Shown here: piece by piece, positions 8,505-12,113 of the stretch | Layout: each line of letters begins with the position of its first letter | How positions within the stretch are numbered: position 1 is the first letter of the stretch | Source of the DNA: Saprospiraceae bacterium | Lineage (GTDB): Bacteria; Bacteroidota; Bacteroidia; Chitinophagales; Saprospiraceae | DNA length: 12,113 bases | Direction: 5' to 3' | Assembly: GCA_020437045.1 (NCBI GenBank) | Contig: JAGQWV010000566.1 | Span: 1 to 12,113, forward strand | Position numbers and translations under genes: made by a program | The notes under the pieces: generated by a model | Seen by the model: only the letters and a program-made list of their open reading frames with translations | What the model was told of the DNA's origin: nothing | Databases searched by the model: none

Positions 8505-8535
8505 TTATGTTAGTTAGGATTCCTTACTATCTTTG
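8505..8535 (+). promoter_or_regulatory. Bacteroidota-type promoter of the mini-thioredoxin gene
   Basis: TATCTTTG at 8528-8535 matches the Bacteroidota -7 consensus TAnnTTTG exactly. The -33 element is poor (TTATG at 8505-8509, 18 bases upstream, is the best candidate). Transcription would begin near 8541, giving a leader of about 28 bases to the ATG at 8569. Confidence 0.6.
8511..8524 (+). promoter_or_regulatory. Operator half-site (copy 1) inside the mini-thioredoxin promoter
   Basis: TAGTTAGGATTCCT is identical over 14 bases to the left arm of the inverted repeat at 8817-8853. It sits immediately upstream of the -7 box, where a bound protein would block RNA polymerase. No good inverted partner is seen downstream (GGCAATTCTGC at 8539-8549 matches only in part), so this copy is a single strong half-site or a degenerate dyad. 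Confidence 0.6.
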
Positions 8536-8568
8536 TGTGGCAATTCTGCAATAATCAAATTAAAAAGA

Positions 8569-8802
8569 ATGACTAAATCGATTTTTTATCATGCCGGATG
8601 TCCCGTGTGCATAAGTGCAGAACACGACATCATTGAATTGATTGGCACCGACAATGTAGAGATTGTTCATCTGGGTCAGGACAAATCACGAATAGCGGAA
8701 GCAGAAAAAGCTGGTGTTCAATCTGTCCCAGCTTTAGTGACGCCGAAAGGTAATGCCTTGCATATCAATTTCGGTGCATCACTGACAGATGTAAGAGGTT
8801 AA
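8569..8802 (+). CDS. Small thioredoxin-like protein with CPVC active site
   Basis: The protein has 77 residues, MTKSIFYHAG first. The ATG at 8569, preceded by an A-rich stretch (TAAAAAGA), was chosen over the upstream TTG at 8533 because that TTG is part of the -7 promoter box. FYHAGCPVC carries a redox CxxC (Cys11, Cys14) at the end of the first beta strand. Strand EIVHLG (31-36) follows the first helix, and SVPALV (52-57) provides the cis-proline facing the CxxC, as in glutaredoxin/thioredoxin folds. At 77 residues it is at the minimal glutaredoxin size. No signal peptide is seen, so it acts in the cytoplasm. The expected activity is dithiol-disulfide exchange; the partner is unknown. It is followed by a MarR-type regulator on the same strand with a shared operator sequence, suggesting joint control. 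The fold call is strong; the physiological role is inferred. Confidence 0.85.
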   Translation: MTKSIFYHAGCPVCISAEHDIIELIGTDNVEIVHLGQDKSRIAEAEKAGVQSVPALVTPKGNALHINFGASLTDVRG

Positions 8803-8816
8803 TTTCTTTCATTAAT

Positions 8817-8853
8817 ATAGTTAGGATTCCTATATTTAGGGAATCCTAACTAT
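8817..8853. repeat. Perfect 14-bp inverted repeat, probable MarR-type operator
   Basis: ATAGTTAGGATTCC (8817-8830) and GGAATCCTAACTAT (8840-8853) are perfect reverse complements separated by TATATTTAG. The left arm plus one base recurs exactly in the promoter at 8511-8524. The spacer contains TATATTTA, close to the -7 consensus, so the dyad may cover a promoter of the downstream regulator gene. It lies 14 bases after the mini-thioredoxin stop, but no T-run follows on either strand, which argues against an intrinsic terminator. A dyad of this size fits a dimeric winged-helix regulator such as the adjacent gene product. Confidence 0.7.
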
Positions 8854-8925
8854 TACAGGTAACACCAATAGATTAGTTTTAAAGATTGGGATATCGTGAA
8901 TCATCGTTGAAATCTCCTACGGTTT

Positions 8926-8945
8926 GTTAGGGATATTTAACTTTG
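8926..8945 (+). promoter_or_regulatory. Candidate proximal promoter of the MarR-type gene
   Basis: TAACTTTG at 8938-8945 is an exact TAnnTTTG -7 box, 26 bases before the ATG at 8972. No -33 element is seen at the right spacing. GTTAGG at 8926-8931, the core of the operator sequence, lies 12 bases upstream of this box, similar to its place in the thioredoxin-gene promoter, though the match ends after six bases. Confidence 0.45.
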
Positions 8946-8971
8946 GTCTTCGCATACAGACAGGCCTAATT

Positions 8972-9592
8972 ATGAAGCAAAGTGCATTTAATCCGGAACA
9001 TCAAAATAATGATTTGCCAAGTAAGATAGTTGCCGGCTTAGAGCGAATCTCGGAAGTTTTTAAATTTTTGTTATGGGAGAAAGCTAAAGTTATCGGTCTT
9101 AGTCCGATACAAATGCAAATCATCATCTTCGTAGCTTTTCATAAGGATGATTTATGTAATGTGAGTCATCTGGCTAACGAATTTAATATTACCAAACCTA
9201 CAATTAGTGATGCATTAAAAGTTCTCGAGAAAAAGAATTTGATTATTAAAGATATCTCCTCTAAGGATAGCCGAAGTTATACGATTAAATTGACGGACAA
9301 AGGTCATGAGGTTCTTTCGAAAATTTATAACTTTTCAGCACCTCTAAGAGATGAAGTAAATGCGCTGACAAGCATCGAGTTGGAGAGTCTTTATGCAGCA
9401 ATAAGTCATTTAATTATTCAATTGCATCAGAATGAAATTTTAAAAATACAACGGACATGCTTTACCTGCCGATTTTATGAAAAAAATGATAATTCCGAAT
9501 ATTGCAATCTACTTCAGCAAAATCTAAAAAGACGAGATATCCGACTGGATTGTCCAGAACATGAAGAAAGAACCAATCAGGCTGTGTTATGA
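8972..9592 (+). CDS. MarR-family regulator with four-cysteine C-terminal tail
   Basis: The protein has 206 residues from the ATG at 8972 (MKQSAFNPEH). An upstream TTG at 8924 in frame is rejected because it precedes the -7 box and adds no recognisable sequence. A MarR-type winged helix spans about 44-111: LSPIQMQIIIFVAF, recognition region FNITKPTISDALKVLEKKNLI cut by the usual turn, and wing KDSRSYTIKLTDKG. Flanking helices (about 16-40 and 120-155) would form the dimer interface. After this comes an extra tail with C-x2-C-x11-C-x15-C (Cys163, 166, 178, 194; CFTCRFY, YCNLL, DCPEHE), suited to bind zinc or an iron-sulfur cluster. It probably represses or activates the preceding CPVC mini-thioredoxin and itself through the repeated TAGTTAGGATTCC sequence. 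The redox or metal-sensing role is an inference from the cysteines and the neighbour. It ends 18 bases from the convergent symporter gene. Confidence 0.88.
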   Translation: MKQSAFNPEHQNNDLPSKIVAGLERISEVFKFLLWEKAKVIGLSPIQMQIIIFVAFHKDDLCNVSHLANEFNITKPTISDALKVLEKKNLIIKDISSKDSRSYTIKLTDKGHEVLSKIYNFSAPLRDEVNALTSIELESLYAAISHLIIQLHQNEILKIQRTCFTCRFYEKNDNSEYCNLLQQNLKRRDIRLDCPEHEERTNQAVL

Positions 9593-9610
9593 CAATCTGC
9601 AACTATGACC

Positions 9611-12113
9611 CTAAAACGACTTTTTATTCTGACCGGTTAAGTTACTAACGAGGATACCTACTAAAAAACAGGTAATGACTCCCACTGCCCCATAAAGATA
9701 TCCATTAACGTCCGTGAAGGTTTTAACGAAAAAAGTGGTAATCGCACCCGCAAAAGTACCAATGATGGCGCCGGTGGCATTGGCTTTTTTCGTAAAGACT
9801 GCCAGGGCAAAAACACCCGCCAGGCTTCCTCCGATCATACCCAAAAGTTGCTGAAAAAAATCAAAGATAAATTTAACGTCAGCCATAGCGATCCAAATGG
9901 CAGTCAATGTCCCAAAGGCGCCCATTAAAATCGTCACCCACCGGGCAACCTGCAGTAGTGATCTGTCGTTTACCAGGGGATTTAACCGTTTATGAAAATC
10001 ATTGACATAAGCTGTCGAGATACTATTCATACTGCTATCAAGCGATGACATACTGGCGGCAAATACACCGGAAATAACTAATCCTGCTACTCCCGTCGGT
10101 AATTGAGTAACTACGAAATATGGCAATATTTCATCCGGTTTATTACTGGTCACTATTTCCGGATTCATCAAATAAAAAACGAACAACGTCGTACCCAGTC
10201 CGAAAAAGATGATAATGCCGGGAAGGGTAATAATTCCATTGGTCCAAAGACTCCGGGCCGCATCTTTTTCACTTTTTACGGTGAGGTATCGCTGAATAAC
10301 CACCTGATCTGAGGTATATGATATTAAATTCAGAAAGAAAAAACCAATGATCGCTACCCAGAATACCAATTGGGTATAATCCCAACCAAAGTCCATTATT
10401 TTAAATTTATGGTATTCCTGTCCGATTCGAATTACCTCTGGCAACCCTCCCTGGATGTCGGATATCGCAATAAAAATACTGGCCAGGGCGCCTCCCATCA
10501 AAATGACAACCTGGACAACATCTGTCCATATCACGGCTTCAATACCACCCAGTACAGTATAAATAGTGGCAAAAATGCCCATGACCGCAATGCACCAGAT
10601 GATGTCGATACCGGTTACCGAAGAAATGGCAATCGATGGCAAATAAAGCACGATACCCATTCGCCCCAATTGTAGAAGTATAAAAATTAAACTCCCTAAT
10701 AACCGTACACGGAGATTAAATCTTTCTTCCAAAAATTCGTACGCCGTCGTGATATTCAATTTGCGGAAATAAGGTAGATAATAGGTAATAATGAGAGGAA
10801 CAATGCCCAGAATCAGAAAAGTACCTACCGCAAGACGCCAATCCGTAGCGTATACGATAGCCGGCACCGCCATAAAAGTAATGGCACTTAATTGGGTGCC
10901 GTAAATACTGATACCAGCCGCCCACCACGGTATTCGACCTCCGGCCAGAAAATAATCTTCCGTGGTTGATTCACGACGGGAAAAATATAAGCCAATCAGG
11001 ATCATGCAAAGTAGATAAACAATCAAAGTCACCCAATTAACCAGGCCAAACTTCAGTTCTGTATCCAGCGAATAAATATGCGGTGATCTTACACCCGGTC
11101 CCTTTTCACCATTCACAACCAGCCAATGCCCATTCCAAAAAGTAGTCGGTGCGGTCACACGTGATGCACCTTCCGGCATTTCCGGCATCTTCACCCATTG
11201 CTCACTATTTACATTAAAAGCATAGACATTTCTGGTAAAACCGGGATGATTGGCAGGATCCGTATGAGTAAGCGTCTGGGCATCGAGACCGCCGGCAATC
11301 ACGATATGATCCATACCCAAGGTAAAGGCCGGACTGGGTGCTGCCGCTACACCCCAGGGTAATGAAGGAATTTCCTCCCAGACACTTTTGGAGAGGTCAG
11401 TGATATCCGGAATTAATCGATAAGCATCCGTCAATAAAGTGCGGTCAATTTTTCCTTCCTTTCGAAAAAGATTAAAGCCACTAAAAAGGTAAAACTTTCC
11501 ATCATGCGAGGCAGCCACTGCCTGAATTCTTGGTAATCCCGGCCACTCTGGCCCCTCAATCCATTGCCGGTCTTCAGCCCCCTTGCTTAGATCAAGCATA
11601 AAACATCTCTTCTCAGATAGGCTATCTGGTCCCTGGTTGCCACCTGCGACCACTAATATATCACCCACTAATGCCCCACACATATTAGACAAAGGAATAG
11701 GCAAAGGTGGATATTGATCATTAACGACCACATCATCATCTTGAAATTCCAGCGAAAACACATCCGGATAATGTCGCAACTGATCACTACCGCCCACGAT
11801 AATCACTTGATCACCATAACTGACAGAAATACCATAGGCTCTGGTGGCTGGTAAGGTATTTTTGCAAATTTGCCATTCGTTGTTGTGGTCCTGGAGCAAA
11901 TAAATATGATCATACCATTGCTTTACTCCGCCTTGCCAAGGTCTTTTCTCCGGAAAATTTGCCCCTCCGGCTACGATTAATACACCATGACTGACGCCGG
12001 CATACATACCTGCAAAGCCCTCCTTATCGGGTATTGTTGGCATTTCATGCCATTTGTATTGGGCATAAATACCGCCGACATTGATCGAGAAGAATACAAC
12101 AATGGCAAACAGT
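9611..12113 (-). CDS. Kelch (NanM-like mutarotase) domain fused to SSS Na+/solute symporter, 5' end outside window
   Basis: The frame stays open to the right edge. The 23 codons upstream of the Met at 12043 read LFAIVVFFSINVGGIYAQ then YKWHE, a signal-peptide end with probable cleavage after AQ, so the true start lies beyond the window. Numbering from the first complete codon (12112), residues ~20-350 form a kelch-type propeller: repeated Gly-Gly turns at 49-50, 107-108, 157-158 and 274-275, degenerate SG at 211 and NG at 334, and GFAGMYAGVSHGVLIVAGGA near the start, as in cyclically permuted N-acetylneuraminate mutarotases (NanM). Residues ~356-825 are a sodium:solute symporter with about 13 hydrophobic segments, EDYFLAGGR (385-393) and the Na2-site-like ASMSSLDSSMNS (687-698). 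The periplasmic domain may interconvert anomers of a sugar, perhaps sialic acid, that the membrane part imports with Na+. The actual substrate is not shown, and no nan catabolic genes lie nearby. Confidence 0.88.
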   Translation of the reverse strand, partial: LFAIVVFFSINVGGIYAQYKWHEMPTIPDKEGFAGMYAGVSHGVLIVAGGANFPEKRPWQGGVKQWYDHIYLLQDHNNEWQICKNTLPATRAYGISVSYGDQVIIVGGSDQLRHYPDVFSLEFQDDDVVVNDQYPPLPIPLSNMCGALVGDILVVAGGNQGPDSLSEKRCFMLDLSKGAEDRQWIEGPEWPGLPRIQAVAASHDGKFYLFSGFNLFRKEGKIDRTLLTDAYRLIPDITDLSKSVWEEIPSLPWGVAAAPSPAFTLGMDHIVIAGGLDAQTLTHTDPANHPGFTRNVYAFNVNSEQWVKMPEMPEGASRVTAPTTFWNGHWLVVNGEKGPGVRSPHIYSLDTELKFGLVNWVTLIVYLLCMILIGLYFSRRESTTEDYFLAGGRIPWWAAGISIYGTQLSAITFMAVPAIVYATDWRLAVGTFLILGIVPLIITYYLPYFRKLNITTAYEFLEERFNLRVRLLGSLIFILLQLGRMGIVLYLPSIAISSVTGIDIIWCIAVMGIFATIYTVLGGIEAVIWTDVVQVVILMGGALASIFIAISDIQGGLPEVIRIGQEYHKFKIMDFGWDYTQLVFWVAIIGFFFLNLISYTSDQVVIQRYLTVKSEKDAARSLWTNGIITLPGIIIFFGLGTTLFVFYLMNPEIVTSNKPDEILPYFVVTQLPTGVAGLVISGVFAASMSSLDSSMNSISTAYVNDFHKRLNPLVNDRSLLQVARWVTILMGAFGTLTAIWIAMADVKFIFDFFQQLLGMIGGSLAGVFALAVFTKKANATGAIIGTFAGAITTFFVKTFTDVNGYLYGAVGVITCFLVGILVSNLTGQNKKSF

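Larger units (their letters stand above)
8220..8568. other. Divergent regulatory region between permease and mini-thioredoxin genes
   Basis: This stretch of 349 bases has no convincing gene. It holds, from left to right, the permease promoter candidates (8261-8286), a pair of GTTC-N5-CGGACA boxes (8340-8375), about 130 bases in which I see no clear element, and the promoter plus operator half-site of the thioredoxin-like gene (8505-8535). The short frames crossing it have start codons that coincide with promoter elements and are not credible genes. Confidence 0.7.

Noticed and set aside
8817..8853. The 14-bp stem read as a rho-independent terminator for the mini-thioredoxin gene
   Set aside because: Neither strand has a T-run after the stem, the stem is AT-rich, and its arm is repeated exactly in an upstream promoter, which fits an operator better. 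A partial attenuating effect cannot be excluded.
10716..10928. Small frames inside the symporter, permease and cytochrome genes (for example 10716-10928, 4299-4619, 7806-8096)
   Set aside because: They are shadows in other frames of strongly recognisable genes, with no family resemblance or translation signals.
12041..12043. Met at 12043 as the start of the kelch-symporter gene
   Set aside because: The frame continues to the window edge and the upstream codons encode a signal-peptide core ending in IYAQ, so this Met is internal.

Overview
The window reads as chromosomal DNA of a Bacteroidota bacterium, probably an aerobic or microaerobic free-living lineage of the Saprospiria/Cytophagia kind. 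The evidence is indirect but consistent: AT-rich translation starts without Shine-Dalgarno sequences, -7 promoter boxes of the Bacteroidota form TAnnTTTG, an FtsX/MacB permease of the ~800-residue Bacteroidota type without its own ATPase, and serial lipoproteins, one with a K-D-D surface-export-like signal after its lipid cysteine. No rRNA, tRNA, CRISPR array, transposase or integrase was seen.

Left part (1-5690, + strand): four genes in a row with gaps of 11, 12 and 61 bases. They encode the C-terminal end of an outer-membrane beta-barrel protein (cut by the window edge), an imelysin/M75 lipoprotein with the GxHxxE motif, a DUF1111/COG3488 di-heme oxidoreductase lipoprotein with two CxxCH sites, and a large lipoprotein that joins a mono-heme cytochrome c domain to a DUF6797-like module and a beta-propeller. 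The first three match the imelysin/di-heme neighbourhoods associated with iron acquisition. The fourth is the less expected member and would add a dehydrogenase-like, heme-bearing protein to the same envelope surface.

Middle (5823-8568): a convergent 798-residue ABC permease (FtsX/MacB type, 8 membrane segments) on the - strand. Its promoter region has two GTTC-N5-CGGACA boxes exactly 21 bp apart, upstream of a near-sigma54 -24/-12 element.

Right-middle (8507-9592, + strand): a two-gene redox-looking module, a 77-residue CPVC mini-thioredoxin and a MarR-type regulator with a four-cysteine C-terminal tail. A 14-nt sequence occurs in the promoter of the first gene and again as one arm of a perfect 14-bp inverted repeat between the two genes, which is the pattern of an operator for the regulator.

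Right part (9611-12113, - strand): a kelch propeller resembling sialic-acid mutarotase (NanM type) fused to a Na+/solute symporter, with a signal peptide partly visible at the window edge. The gene extends past the window, so the methionine at 12043 is not its start.
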